From assembly GCF_012911025.1 (NCBI RefSeq), contig NZ_WUEI01000007.1, positions 1-64,000 on the forward strand: a stretch of DNA of 64,000 nucleotides, given 5' to 3'. The DNA comes from Azoarcus sp. TTM-91. Lineage in GTDB: Bacteria > Pseudomonadota > Gammaproteobacteria > Burkholderiales > Rhodocyclaceae. Numbering within the stretch: position 1 is the stretch's first letter; the number at the start of each line of letters is the position of its first letter. Below, piece by piece: positions 8,752 through 17,475 of the stretch. Position numbers and translations under genes: made by a program. The notes beneath the pieces are model-generated. The model was not told the origin of the DNA and did not search any database. It worked only from the letters and a program-made list of their open reading frames with translations.

Positions 8752-9255
8752 ATGCCCTCCACCGACGCCCTGCTCGCCGAGATTCCGCGGCTGCGCCGCT
8801 ACGCCCGCGCGCTGACCGGCGACGCCACCCGCGCCGACGACCTGGTGCAGGACACGCTGGAGCGGGCGCTGAACAAGTGGCGGCTGTGGCGGCCGGGCAA
8901 TCTGCGCAACTGGCTGCTCACCACCATGCACCACGTCTTCATCAACCAGCTGGCCACCGAGAACCGGCTGCAATACCGCGACGCGGCCGAGTTGCCGGAA
9001 ACGCCGGTAGCCCCCACCCAGGGCGACGGCCTGGCGCTGCGCGACCTTGGCCGCGCCCTGCAGGCCCTGCCGGCCGACCAGCGTGAAATCCTGCTGCTGG
9101 TCGGCCTGGAAGACCTGAGCTACGAGGAAGCCGCCCGCATCGTCGGCATCCCGCCCGGCACCGTGATGTCCCGCCTCTCCCGCGCCCGCGGCCGCCTGCG
9201 CGGCCTGCTGGCCGAAGGCGAAGCCCTGCCCGCCCATCTGAAGATCGTGAAATGA
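8752..9255 (+). CDS. ECF-family RNA polymerase sigma factor
   Basis: A 167-residue alternative sigma factor. Region 2 spans about residues 8-75 (including ADDLVQDTLERAL and the NWLLTTMHHVF segment), and region 4 about 105-155 with the helix-turn-helix LSYEEAARIVGIPPGTVMSRLSRAR. It overlaps the anti-sigma gene by four bases (ATGA), the usual arrangement for a sigma and its cognate inhibitor. Candidate target promoters are at 8218-8246 and 10111-10134. The inducing signal is not in the sequence, but the adjacent MsrPQ genes point to envelope oxidation. Confidence 0.92.
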   Translation: MPSTDALLAEIPRLRRYARALTGDATRADDLVQDTLERALNKWRLWRPGNLRNWLLTTMHHVFINQLATENRLQYRDAAELPETPVAPTQGDGLALRDLGRALQALPADQREILLLVGLEDLSYEEAARIVGIPPGTVMSRLSRARGRLRGLLAEGEALPAHLKIVK

Positions 9256-10055
9256 AGCCCGCCCCGATCAGCGAAGACGACCTCCACGCCTGGGCCGACG
9301 GCCGCCTGGAAGCCACCCGCCGCGCGGAGGTTGAAGCGTGGCTCGCCGAGCATCCACAGGAAGCGGCCGCGCTCGCCGCCTGGCGGCAGCAGAACGCACG
9401 GCTGCATGCCACCTTCGATCCGGTACTGGCGGAAGCCGTCCCGGCACGCCTGCGCGCCGCCGTGGCAGGCGAGCGCTGGCGCCCGCCGCGGGCGGCCGCC
9501 GCGCTCGGCTGGCTGGCCCTGGGCGCGGTGCTAGGCGCAATGTGGAACGCCCCCGGCTGGAACGCCCCCGGCGGCGCCCGCCATGCGGACGACCACGCCC
9601 AGCCGGCGGATGCGCTGATCGGGCTGCCGCGCCGCGCCGCCATCGCCCATGCCGTCTATGCCCCGGAGCAGCGCCACCCGGTAGAGGTGGGCGCGGACAA
9701 CGAACAGCACCTGGTCGCCTGGCTGTCCAAGCGGCTGGGCACGCCGCTACGGGTACCGGAACTGGGCGCGCTGGGCTACCACCTGATGGGCGGCCGCCTG
9801 CTCGCCGCCGAGGCCGGCCCGGGCGCACAGTTCATGTACGACAACGCCGCCGGCGAGCGGCTGACGCTGTACGTCAGCGCCGCCCGCTCCGGCGACACCG
9901 CCGCCAGCCTCCCCAGCTTCCGTTTCGCCGAGGAAGAAGGCATCAGCGTGTTCTATTGGGCGGAAAACGGCTTCGCCTACGCCCTCTCCGCCCGCCAGCC
10001 CCGCGCCGCCCTGCTGCCGGTGGCCGATGCGGTGTATCGGCAGCTGGCGCCCTGA
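9252..10055 (+). CDS. Single-pass transmembrane anti-sigma factor
   Basis: A 267-residue membrane protein translationally coupled to the ECF sigma factor. Residues 1-70 form the cytoplasmic sigma-binding part ([17 protein letters not shown] is the usual opening of this group). A membrane helix lies at about 83-98, followed by a periplasmic domain of about 165 residues. The zinc-binding HxxxCxxC motif of ZAS anti-sigma factors is absent. The family keeps its sigma factor inactive at the membrane until a stress signal arrives; the signal here is unknown. Confidence 0.82.
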   Translation: MKPAPISEDDLHAWADGRLEATRRAEVEAWLAEHPQEAAALAAWRQQNARLHATFDPVLAEAVPARLRAAVAGERWRPPRAAAALGWLALGAVLGAMWNAPGWNAPGGARHADDHAQPADALIGLPRRAAIAHAVYAPEQRHPVEVGADNEQHLVAWLSKRLGTPLRVPELGALGYHLMGGRLLAAEAGPGAQFMYDNAAGERLTLYVSAARSGDTAASLPSFRFAEEEGISVFYWAENGFAYALSARQPRAALLPVADAVYRQLAP

Positions 10056-10110
10056 ACTGCCCTCACCGCAGCCCACTTTGCCACCCGGCACCCACCTCCG
10101 TCACGGCGCT

Positions 10111-10134
10111 GAACCCGACGTCGCTGATATCGTC
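10111..10134 (+). promoter_or_regulatory. Candidate ECF promoter upstream of msrP
   Basis: GAAC (10111-10114) and CGTC (10131-10134) stand 16 bases apart in the 127-base gap between the anti-sigma gene and msrP. The core letters fit the general ECF pattern, but the -35 differs from the GGAATAA before the lipoprotein, so shared control is uncertain. Confidence 0.3.
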
Positions 10135-10182
10135 TCAATCACAGCGGCCACCAAGACCGCACCACCTCCCAACGGCCCCAAC

Positions 10183-11121
10183 ATGCTGATCAAACGCCCC
10201 ACCGACATCTCGCCCTCCGAGATCACACCCCGTTCCCTGTTCGAGCAGCGCCGCCACTTCCTCCTCGGCGCCAGCAGCGCGCTCGCCGGCGCCGCCCTGT
10301 GGGCCGCGCTGCCGCGCAGCGGCCATGCCGCCAGCCGGCTGCCGGCCTATGCGCCCTCGCCCTTCAGCACCAGCGAGGAAAAGACGCCGCTGAAGGCGGT
10401 CACCACCTACAACAATTTCTACGAGTTCGGCACCGACAAGAGCGACCCGGCGGAGAACGCCGGCAAGATGTCGGTGCAGCCCTGGACCGTGCGCGTCGAG
10501 GGCCTGGCCGGCAAACCGCGCACCTTCGGCATCGAGGAGTTGCTGAAGCTGGCGCCGCTGGAGGAACGCATCTACCGCCTGCGTTGCGTGGAGGGCTGGT
10601 CCATGGTGATTCCCTGGGTGGGGCTGCCGCTGGCGGCGCTGCTGAAACAGGTGGAGCCGCTGGGCAGCGCCAAGTATGTGGAGTTCGTAACCCACTACGA
10701 TCCGGCCATCATGCTGCGCCGGCCGGTGCTCAGCTGGCCCTATGTGGAAGGCCTGCGGCTGGACGAGGCACTGCATCCGCTGACGCTGCTGGCGGTAGGC
10801 CTGTACGGCGACGTGCTGCCCAACCAGAATGGCGCGCCGGTCCGACTGGTGGTGCCGTGGAAGTACGGCTTCAAGAGCGCCAAATCCATCGTCGCCATCC
10901 GCCTGGTGGAAAAACAGCCGCGCACCTCATGGAACCGCGCGGCGGCGGATGAATACGGCTTCTACTCGAATGTGAACCCGGAGGTGGCCCACCCGCGCTG
11001 GAGCCAAGCCACCGAGCGCCGCATCGGCGAGCTGCGCAAGCGGCCGACGCTGATGTTCAACGGCTACGGCGAGCAGGTGGCCGGGCTGTACCAGGGCATG
11101 GATCTGAAGGCGAATTACTGA
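10183..11121 (+). CDS. msrP: Protein-methionine-sulfoxide reductase catalytic subunit MsrP
   Basis: A 312-residue periplasmic molybdenum enzyme (YedY) that reduces oxidised methionines in envelope proteins using electrons from MsrQ. The Tat signal is visible in [11 protein letters not shown] followed by a hydrophobic stretch ending GHAAS. The molybdenum-ligating cysteine is in [11 protein letters not shown] near residue 135, and the conserved [13 protein letters not shown] and [12 protein letters not shown] segments match the family. The start is the ATG at 10183, which gives the normal LIKRPTDI beginning of the family. It is followed 88 bases later by msrQ. Confidence 0.95.
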   Translation: MLIKRPTDISPSEITPRSLFEQRRHFLLGASSALAGAALWAALPRSGHAASRLPAYAPSPFSTSEEKTPLKAVTTYNNFYEFGTDKSDPAENAGKMSVQPWTVRVEGLAGKPRTFGIEELLKLAPLEERIYRLRCVEGWSMVIPWVGLPLAALLKQVEPLGSAKYVEFVTHYDPAIMLRRPVLSWPYVEGLRLDEALHPLTLLAVGLYGDVLPNQNGAPVRLVVPWKYGFKSAKSIVAIRLVEKQPRTSWNRAAADEYGFYSNVNPEVAHPRWSQATERRIGELRKRPTLMFNGYGEQVAGLYQGMDLKANY

Positions 11122-11209
11122 GCACAGGCTCGCCCGCCCAAGCGCGGTGGCGAAGGCGGGCCGCAATGAAGCGAAACGCGGGCGCCCATATCCGCCACCG
11201 AGGAAACTA

Positions 11210-11917
11210 ATGGCATCGATCGAAAGGGAAAAGCCCCTGAAACCCAGCCTGCGCACACCGCCGGCTGCCGCCATCACGGCAATCAAGCTGCTCGTCTTCC
11301 TGCTCTGTCTGCTGCCGGCCCTGCAGCTGCTGCTGGGCTGGCAGGCGGACACGCTGGGTGCCAACCCGGTGGAAACCATCACCCACGCCAGCGGCACCTG
11401 GACGCTGCGCCTGCTGCTGATCACCCTGGCGGTAACGCCGCTGCGCCGCCTCACTGGCCTGCACTGGCTGCTGCGGCTGCGCCGCATGCTGGGGCTGTTC
11501 GCCTTCGCCTGGGGGCTGGCCCACTTCGCCACCTACCTGTGGCTGGACCAGTTCTTCGACTGGGCGGCCATCGCCGCCGACATCCTGAAGCGCCCCTTCA
11601 TCACCGTCGGCTTCGCCGCGCTGGTGCTGATGCTGCCGCTGGCGCTCACCTCCAACCGCCTGGCGGTGCGCCGCCTCGGCGGCCGGCGCTGGCAGGCGCT
11701 GCACCGCTCCACCTACGCCATCGCCATCCTGGGCGTGGTGCATTTCTGGTGGCTGGTGAAGGCGGACGTGCTGGAACCGGCGATCTACGCCCTCGTCCTC
11801 GCCGCGCTGTTGGGCATGCGCGCCTGGTGGCGGGAACTGGAGCGCCGCCGGCAGCTGGCCGCGGCGGTGCCGCAGGCGCGGGGCAACGGGCGGGTGGTGC
11901 GGATCGTGCCGAAGTGA
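11210..11917 (+). CDS. msrQ: Heme-binding membrane subunit MsrQ
   Basis: A 235-residue inner-membrane b-type haem protein (YedZ) that passes electrons from the quinone pool or flavin reductase to MsrP. Six hydrophobic helices are visible, with histidines in GLAHFATYLW, WQALHRSTYA and GVVHFWWL, the haem-ligand positions of the ferric-reductase-like family. The ATG at 11210 has GAGG seven bases upstream; an earlier in-frame start would add a charged tail with no site. It pairs with msrP directly upstream. Confidence 0.93.
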   Translation: MASIEREKPLKPSLRTPPAAAITAIKLLVFLLCLLPALQLLLGWQADTLGANPVETITHASGTWTLRLLLITLAVTPLRRLTGLHWLLRLRRMLGLFAFAWGLAHFATYLWLDQFFDWAAIAADILKRPFITVGFAALVLMLPLALTSNRLAVRRLGGRRWQALHRSTYAIAILGVVHFWWLVKADVLEPAIYALVLAALLGMRAWWRELERRRQLAAAVPQARGNGRVVRIVPK

Positions 11918-12056
11918 GGCGGGCAGCGGGCTGAAGCCCAGGAGCATGGTCTACCGCTCTTCCGGACGGGATATCCACCGTTCGGCGGGAATTGGCGCCC
12001 CACTCTCCCCGCGCGGGGCGTAGGCGGAAAAAGCGACGCAATGCTTCGCCAGCCGC

Positions 12057-12644
12057 TCACTTCGCCCGGATCGCGCTCTTCGGCCGGAAGGCCTTGATCA
12101 CCGTCTCGTCGGTCTCGATGTAGGGACCGCCGATGAGGTCGATGCAGTAGGGAATGGCGGCGAAGATGCCGACGTGGCGCACGCTGCCATTCGCATCCCG
12201 CACGCCTTCCAGCGTCTCGCGGATGGACTTGGGCTGGCCGGGCAGGTTCACGATGAGGCTGTTGCCGCGGATCACCGCCACCTGGCGGGACAGGATGGCA
12301 GTGGGCACGAAGTTGAGGCTGATGCGGCGCATCTCCTCGCCGAAGCCGGGCATCTCCTTGTCGCCCACCGCCAGCGTGGCTTCCGGGGTGACGTCGCGCG
12401 GCGACGGGCCGGTACCGCCGGTGGTGAGGATGAGCGCGCAGCCGGCGCGGTCGGCCAGTTCGACCAGCGTGCTCTCGATCAACGGGCGCTCGTCCGGAAT
12501 CAGCCGCGATTCCACGCTCCAGGGCGAGGCCAGCGCCTTGCCCAGCCATTCTTTCAGCGCCGGGATGCCCTGGTCCTCATAGGTGCCTTCGGAGGCGCGG
12601 TCGCTGATGGAAACCACGCCTATGGTGATGTGTTCGCCGCTCAT
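12057..12644 (-). CDS. mog: Molybdopterin adenylyltransferase
   Basis: A 195-residue enzyme that adenylates molybdopterin before molybdenum insertion, needed for molybdoenzymes such as MsrP next door. The MoaB/Mog fold signature TTGGTGPSPRDVTPEA is near residue 73, and the N-terminus (ITIGVVSISDRASEGTYEDQGIPAL) is typical of MogA. It overlaps the start of darP's end by four bases, so the two are co-transcribed. The start is the ATG at 12644. Confidence 0.92.
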   Translation of the reverse strand: MSGEHITIGVVSISDRASEGTYEDQGIPALKEWLGKALASPWSVESRLIPDERPLIESTLVELADRAGCALILTTGGTGPSPRDVTPEATLAVGDKEMPGFGEEMRRISLNFVPTAILSRQVAVIRGNSLIVNLPGQPKSIRETLEGVRDANGSVRHVGIFAAIPYCIDLIGGPYIETDETVIKAFRPKSAIRAK

Positions 12645-13228
12645 GCCTGCTCCGGGTCGTGGTCGTCGTCCGCGGTTTCGTCCGCGTTACCGGCGGCGCC
12701 TTCCTCCAGGTCACGCAGCACGCGGAAGATCTCGCGGAAAGCCTTGGGCGGCTTGTTCTGCTCGCGCTCCTTCAGCGCGTTGCGGCGCAGGGTGCGCAGA
12801 TATTGCAGGTCGGCGCCGGGAAAGGCTTCGGCGATGGCGGCGATCACCTTTTCGTCTTCGATGAAGTCGCTGCGCAGCCGCTCCAGCCGGTGCTGCTTGG
12901 CGACCTCGGCGGCGGAAACGCCGTTGAAGGCGTCCAGCTGGGCCTGGATGGGCGCCGGGTCGATGGCGCGCATCAGCTTGCCGATGTACTGCAGCTGGCG
13001 GCGGCGCGCCTCGTGCTTGGTGAAGCGCTGGGCGTCGCGCACCGCGTCGTAGAGCTCTTCCGGCATCGGTACCTTGCGCAGGCGCTCCGGCGACAGTTCG
13101 ACCAGCTGGCGGCCGATGTCCTGCAGGGCATGCATCTCGCGCTTGCGGCTGCTCTTGCTCGGCGGTTCCGGGTAGGCGTCGTCTTCGTCGAGTTGCGGGT
13201 TGCGGTCGGCGTCGGAGTGGGGATGCAT
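12641..13228 (-). CDS. darP: Ribosome-associated protein DarP (YjgA, DUF615)
   Basis: A 195-residue, highly charged protein that assists late assembly of the 50S ribosomal subunit. The family segment SKSSRKREMHALQDIGRQLV near the N-terminus, and RRRQLQYIGKLMR near residue 85, are diagnostic. The start at 13228 gives MHPHSDADRN; an in-frame upstream ATG at 13291 would run into the divergent pmbA promoter. Translational coupling with mog (ATGA overlap) is clear. It is divergent from pmbA, as in many proteobacteria. Confidence 0.93.
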   Translation of the reverse strand: MHPHSDADRNPQLDEDDAYPEPPSKSSRKREMHALQDIGRQLVELSPERLRKVPMPEELYDAVRDAQRFTKHEARRRQLQYIGKLMRAIDPAPIQAQLDAFNGVSAAEVAKQHRLERLRSDFIEDEKVIAAIAEAFPGADLQYLRTLRRNALKEREQNKPPKAFREIFRVLRDLEEGAAGNADETADDDHDPEQA

Positions 13229-13305
13229 CGTGGAAAGGCGCCGGCGAAGCGGCGGCAGGCGTGATCGGGGTAAGATTATAGCCTTTGCCAACCGGTCTCC
13301 CGCCC

Positions 13306-14646
13306 ATGTCCGACAAAGGCTTTTCCTTCTCCCAGGCGCAGTTGCGCGAAATTGCCGCCGACATCGTCAAGTACGCGAAGAAGCGCGGCGCCACCGCCAG
13401 CGAGGCCGACGTGTCGGAAGGCTTCGGCCAGTCGGTGGCGGTGCGCAAGGGCGAGGTGGATACCATCGAGTACAACCGCGACAAGGGCATAGGCGTCACG
13501 GTGTACGTCGGCCAGCAGCGCGGCTACGCCAGCACCTCCGACTTCTCCAAGGCGGCGTGGAAATCCACCGTGGATGCCGCCCTCTCCATCGCCCGCTTCA
13601 CCGCGCCCGACCCCTGCGCCGGCCTGGCCGACCCCGAGTTGATGGCGACCGAGTTCCCCGACCTCGACCTCTTCCATCCCTGGGACATCAGCGTGGACGA
13701 GGCCATCGCCCTCGCCCGCCGCAGCGAGGAAGCCGCCTTCGCCGTCAGCCCGAAGATCAGCAACTCCGAAGGCGCCAACGTTTCGGTGCAGCAATCGCAC
13801 TTCATCTCCGCCAACAGCCACGGCTTCGTCGGCGGCTATGCCACCACCCGCCACGGCCTGTCCTGCTCGGTGATCGCCGGCGAGGGCGACGCCATGCAAA
13901 GGGAATACTGGTACGACTCCCGCCGCGAAGCCGCCGACCTGCAGAGCGCCGAAGACGTCGGCCGCCTGGCCGGCGAGCGTGCCCTGGCGCGGCTGGGCGC
14001 CAAGAAGATACGCACCTGCGAAGTGCCTGTGATCTTCGAGGCGCAGCTGGCGGTCGGCCTGCTCGGCAACTTCGTGCAGGCGGTGAGCGGCGGCGCGCTG
14101 TACCGCAAATCCACCTTCCTGCTCGACAGCCTGGGCCAGCAGGTCTTCTCGCCGGTCGTGAGCATCGCCGAGCGCCCGCACCTGAAGAAGGCTTTCGGCT
14201 CCAGCGCCTTCGACGGCGAAGGCGTGGCCACCCGCGACCGCGACGTGGTGGTGGACGGCGTGCTGCAGGGCTACTTCCTCTCCAGCTACTCCGCCCGCAA
14301 GCTGGGCATGCAAACCACCGGCAACGCCGGCGGCTCGCACAACCTGCGGGTGTCCGCCGGCAGCGACGACCTCGCCGGCCTGCTGCGCAAGATGGACAAG
14401 GGCCTGCTCGTCACCGAACTGCTGGGCCACGGCGTGAATTACGTGAACGGCGACTACTCCCGCGGCGCCGCCGGCTTCTGGGTGGAGAAGGGCAAGATCA
14501 AGCATGCGGTGGAAGAGATCACCATCGCCGGCAACCTGCGCGACATGTTCCGCGGCATCGTCGCCATCGGCAACGACGCCCTGCCCCGCGGCGCCAAGCA
14601 CTGCGGCTCGGTGCTGATCGACCGCATGAAGATCGCCGGCCGCTGA
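13306..14646 (+). CDS. pmbA: Metalloprotease PmbA (TldE)
   Basis: A 446-residue partner of TldD in the TldD/TldE protease, which matures modified peptides and degrades the CcdA antitoxin. The TldE sequence is recognisable throughout (GATASEADVSEGFGQSVAVRKGE near the start, HGVNYVNGDYSRGAAGFWVE near residue 375). As expected for TldE, it lacks the zinc-binding HExxxH of TldD. The start is the ATG at 13306, since the 21 bases before it read as leader. No tldD is in this window. Confidence 0.94.
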   Translation: MSDKGFSFSQAQLREIAADIVKYAKKRGATASEADVSEGFGQSVAVRKGEVDTIEYNRDKGIGVTVYVGQQRGYASTSDFSKAAWKSTVDAALSIARFTAPDPCAGLADPELMATEFPDLDLFHPWDISVDEAIALARRSEEAAFAVSPKISNSEGANVSVQQSHFISANSHGFVGGYATTRHGLSCSVIAGEGDAMQREYWYDSRREAADLQSAEDVGRLAGERALARLGAKKIRTCEVPVIFEAQLAVGLLGNFVQAVSGGALYRKSTFLLDSLGQQVFSPVVSIAERPHLKKAFGSSAFDGEGVATRDRDVVVDGVLQGYFLSSYSARKLGMQTTGNAGGSHNLRVSAGSDDLAGLLRKMDKGLLVTELLGHGVNYVNGDYSRGAAGFWVEKGKIKHAVEEITIAGNLRDMFRGIVAIGNDALPRGAKHCGSVLIDRMKIAGR

Positions 14647-14870
14647 ATCGCTTTTCCCTCTCCCTCTTTCTTCCCTTCTCCCGACGCCTGACGGGGGAGG
14701 GGCAGGCAGATCAGGCAGCGAGCCTGCCCCGCAGTCCTTCCCGGCGCGGCCCACCCGCAGCGCTTGCGCCGGCATTTCACCCCCTGAGCGCTCCCCCGCC
14801 CCTCCGCTCCGAAGCGCCTGGCAGCGCCTCGTCGCTTCCTTTTGCTTCCTCTCCTAAGGGCTCTCCCGAA
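14647..14870. other. Intergenic region after pmbA with a strong hairpin
   Basis: Pyrimidine-rich DNA with no credible gene. A 9-bp perfect inverted repeat (GGGGCAGGC at 14699-14707 with 14722-14730) could end pmbA transcription, but it has no T tract. The remainder leads into the promoter element at 14871-14916. Confidence 0.4.
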
Positions 14871-14916
14871 TAGGGTTTTCCCAGCAGGCGCGCGGGATTG
14901 CGGCGCCTATAATCGG
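14871..14916 (+). promoter_or_regulatory. Bipartite promoter element of the first TRAP binding-protein gene
   Basis: TAGGGTTTTCC (14871-14881) is followed 26 bases later by CCTATAATCGG (14906-14916), which contains a perfect -10 box. The identical pair with identical spacing precedes the second binding-protein gene (16154-16199). No good -35 lies between, suggesting that TAGGGTTTTCC is an activator site that substitutes for it. Confidence 0.65.
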
Positions 14917-14952
14917 CCGCGCATCCCATGACCATTCCAAGTGGAGGAGATC

Positions 14953-16077
14953 GTGGAACGTCGTTCATTCCTGACGAAAGCCGGCGCCGGGTTGGCCGCA
15001 GGCGCTGCGGTCGGCCTCGCGGCCTGCGCGAAAAAAGAGGAAGCAGCCGCGCCTGCGGCACCCGCCGTACAAGCCGGCCTGCCCGAGGTCAAGTGGCGCC
15101 TCACCTCCAGCTTTCCCAAGAGCCTGGACACCATCTACGGCGGCGCCGACGTGCTGGCCAACCGCCTGCGGGCGATGACGGACGGCAAGTTCGACATCCG
15201 CGTCTTCCCCGCCGGGGAGATCGTGCCCGGGCTGCAGGCGCTGGACGCGGTGCAGCAGGGCACGGTGGAGTTGTGCCACACCTGCTCCTATTACTACGTG
15301 GGCAAGGACAAGACCTTCGGCTTCGGCACCACCGTGCCCTTCGGCCTCAATGCCCGGCAGATGAACGCGTGGGTGATGTTCGGCGGCGGCCAGCAACTGC
15401 TGGATGAGTTCTTCAGCAACTACAACGTGCTGTCCTTCCTCGGCGGCAACACCGGGGTGCAGATGGGTGGCTGGTACCGTCAGCCGATCAAGACCGTGGG
15501 CGACGTGAACGGCTTGAAGATCCGCATCGCCGGGCTGGGTGGCGAAGTGTTCGCCCGCCTGGGCGCGATTCCGCAGCAGATCGCCGGCGGCGACATCTAT
15601 CCCTCGCTGGAGAAAGGCACCATAGACGCCGCCGAATGGGTCGGCCCCTACGACGACGAGAAGCTGGGCTTCTACAAAGTGGCGCCGCACTACTACTACC
15701 CCGGCTGGTGGGAGCCGGGCCCGGCCATCACCTTCTTCGTGAACAAGGGCGAGTGGGCCAAGCTGCCCAGGGTGTACCAGGAGGCCTTCCGCGCCGCCGC
15801 CCACGAGGCCAACGTCACCATGATGGCCTCCTACGACGACAAGAACCCGCAGGCGCTGGCACGGCTGCTGGGCAATGGCGTGAAGCTGCAGGCCTACTCG
15901 GACGAGATCATGAAGGCCGCCTACAAGGCCGCTTTCGAGCTCTACAACGAGGAGGCCGGCCGCAATCCGGCGTGGGCGAAGATCTTCACCGAATGGGACA
16001 AGTACCGGAAGTCGCAGAACGCCTGGTTCAGCGTGGCCGAGGCGAGCACCGACCGCTTCCTGCAGTCCACGCGCTGA
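14953..16077 (+). CDS. TRAP transporter substrate-binding protein, Tat-exported lipoprotein (DctP/TakP family)
   Basis: A 374-residue extracytoplasmic solute receptor for a Na+-driven TRAP transporter. The Tat motif ERRSFLTKAG leads to a lipobox LAAC with Cys25, so it should be anchored to the membrane. The family core is clear: SFPKSLDTIYGGADVLANRL, GNTGVQMGGWYR, and DAAEWVGPYDDEKLGFYKVAPHYYYPGWWE. This subgroup (TakP and FcbT1-like, COG4663) binds 2-oxo acids, lactate or related carboxylates; the ligand here is unproven. The GTG at 14953 is chosen because GGAGGAG lies just before it and it aligns with the start of its paralogue; a GTG at 14941 would include that site within the coding part. 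Confidence 0.9.
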   Translation: MERRSFLTKAGAGLAAGAAVGLAACAKKEEAAAPAAPAVQAGLPEVKWRLTSSFPKSLDTIYGGADVLANRLRAMTDGKFDIRVFPAGEIVPGLQALDAVQQGTVELCHTCSYYYVGKDKTFGFGTTVPFGLNARQMNAWVMFGGGQQLLDEFFSNYNVLSFLGGNTGVQMGGWYRQPIKTVGDVNGLKIRIAGLGGEVFARLGAIPQQIAGGDIYPSLEKGTIDAAEWVGPYDDEKLGFYKVAPHYYYPGWWEPGPAITFFVNKGEWAKLPRVYQEAFRAAAHEANVTMMASYDDKNPQALARLLGNGVKLQAYSDEIMKAAYKAAFELYNEEAGRNPAWAKIFTEWDKYRKSQNAWFSVAEASTDRFLQSTR

Positions 16078-16153
16078 CCTTTCCGCTTCGCTCTCGGAAG
16101 GGCCATCATAGGAAAAACTTACACCAAGCTTACAATAAGCTTGCTGTTTTTAT

Positions 16154-16199
16154 TAGGGTTTTCCAAGGTATCGAGCCCAAACGAGGCTCCTATAATCGG
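16154..16199 (+). promoter_or_regulatory. Bipartite promoter element of the second TRAP binding-protein gene
   Basis: TAGGGTTTTCC (16154-16164) and CCTATAATCGG (16189-16199) repeat the element at 14871-14916 with exactly the same 26-base gap. The leader from the -10 to the GTG is longer here (about 60 bases). The intervening and surrounding sequences differ, so the match is not just recent duplication of the whole block. Confidence 0.65.
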
Positions 16200-16257
16200 T
16201 CACGGCTCAAGAATTCGAAACCATATATTTCGAGCCACACCACCGAAGGAGACCCCT

Positions 16258-17340
16258 GTGGAACGACGCAGATTCATCAAGCACGCCGGTCTTGCCGGCG
16301 TACTCGCGGCGGGCGCCGCACCCGCCATCGTCCATGCCCAGCAGCAGATCCGCTGGCGCCTCGCCTCCAGTTTCCCGAAGACGCTGGACACCATCTACGG
16401 CGGCTCCGAAGTCTTTGCCAAGAACGTCGCCGAGGCTACCGACGGCAAGTTCGTGATTTCCACCCACCCGGCCGGCGAACTGGTGCCGGCCTTCGGCGTA
16501 GTGGACGCGGTGCAGCAGGGCACGGTGGATCTGTGCCATACCTGCGGCTACTACTTCTTCGGCAAGGACGAGACCTTCGCCATTGACACCGCCATCCCCT
16601 TCGGCATGAACTCCCGCCAGATGACGGCCTGGATGTATGACGGCAACGGCATGAAGCTGCTGCGCGAGTTCTTCGCCCAGTACAACATCGTCAACTTCCC
16701 GATGGGCAACACCGGGGTGCAGATGGGCGGCTGGTACCGCAAGGAGATCAAGACCGTTGGCGACGTGAACGGCCTGAAGATGCGCATCGGTGGCTTCGGC
16801 GGCCGGGTGCTGGCCAAGCTGGGTGCGGTGGCGCAGAACATTCCCGCCGGCGAGATCTACACCGCGCTGGAGAAAGGCACCATCGACGCCGCCGAGTGGA
16901 TCGGCCCCTACGACGATCTGCGCCTGGGCCTGCACAAGGTGGCGCCGCACTACTACTACCCCGGCTGGTGGGAGGGGGCGACCCAGTTCGGCCTCTACAT
17001 CAACGACAAGCAGTGGAACTCGCTTTCCAAGGAGTACCAGGCCATCGTCCGCCAGGCCGCGTCCGACGCCCACGTCATGGTCCAGGCGCGCTACGACGCC
17101 CGCAACTCCGGCGCGCTGAAGCAGCTGATCGGCCAGGGCGCCAAGCTGCACCGCTTCCCGCGCGAGGTGATGGACGCCGCCTTCAAGGCGCGCAACGAGG
17201 TTTATGCCGAGCTGATGGACAAGAACGCGGCGTGGAAGAAGATCTACCCCGACTACCAGCGCTTCCTCTCCGAGTCCTACCAGTGGCAACCGGTCGCCGA
17301 AGGCAGCTACGACCAGTACATGGCGGCGCAGAAGCTCTAA
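16258..17340 (+). CDS. TRAP transporter substrate-binding protein, Tat-exported (DctP/TakP family)
   Basis: A 360-residue periplasmic solute receptor, a close paralogue of the gene at 14953. The Tat signal (ERRRFIKHAG, hydrophobic run, cleavage after VHA near residue 27) lacks a lipobox, so this copy should be freely soluble. The shared core motifs are SFPKTLDTIYGGSEVF, GNTGVQMGGWYR and DAAEWIGPYDDLRLGLHKVAPHYYYPGWWE. It starts at GTG 16258 behind GAAGGAG. It is followed by a dctQ/dctM pair and is the likeliest partner for it. Ligand probably a 2-oxo or hydroxy acid, inferred from the family. Confidence 0.92.
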   Translation: MERRRFIKHAGLAGVLAAGAAPAIVHAQQQIRWRLASSFPKTLDTIYGGSEVFAKNVAEATDGKFVISTHPAGELVPAFGVVDAVQQGTVDLCHTCGYYFFGKDETFAIDTAIPFGMNSRQMTAWMYDGNGMKLLREFFAQYNIVNFPMGNTGVQMGGWYRKEIKTVGDVNGLKMRIGGFGGRVLAKLGAVAQNIPAGEIYTALEKGTIDAAEWIGPYDDLRLGLHKVAPHYYYPGWWEGATQFGLYINDKQWNSLSKEYQAIVRQAASDAHVMVQARYDARNSGALKQLIGQGAKLHRFPREVMDAAFKARNEVYAELMDKNAAWKKIYPDYQRFLSESYQWQPVAEGSYDQYMAAQKL

Positions 17341-17475
17341 GCAAGCACTCCAAGGCGCGGCCCGATGCCGGCCGCGCCAAGCCATCGGCATATGCAGAAA
17401 CCCTGCAAGGCCGACTCATCCCCGGCCCGCCGGCGAACCGTCGGAAACGGGCCGCATACAGGCTCCCCCGACACC

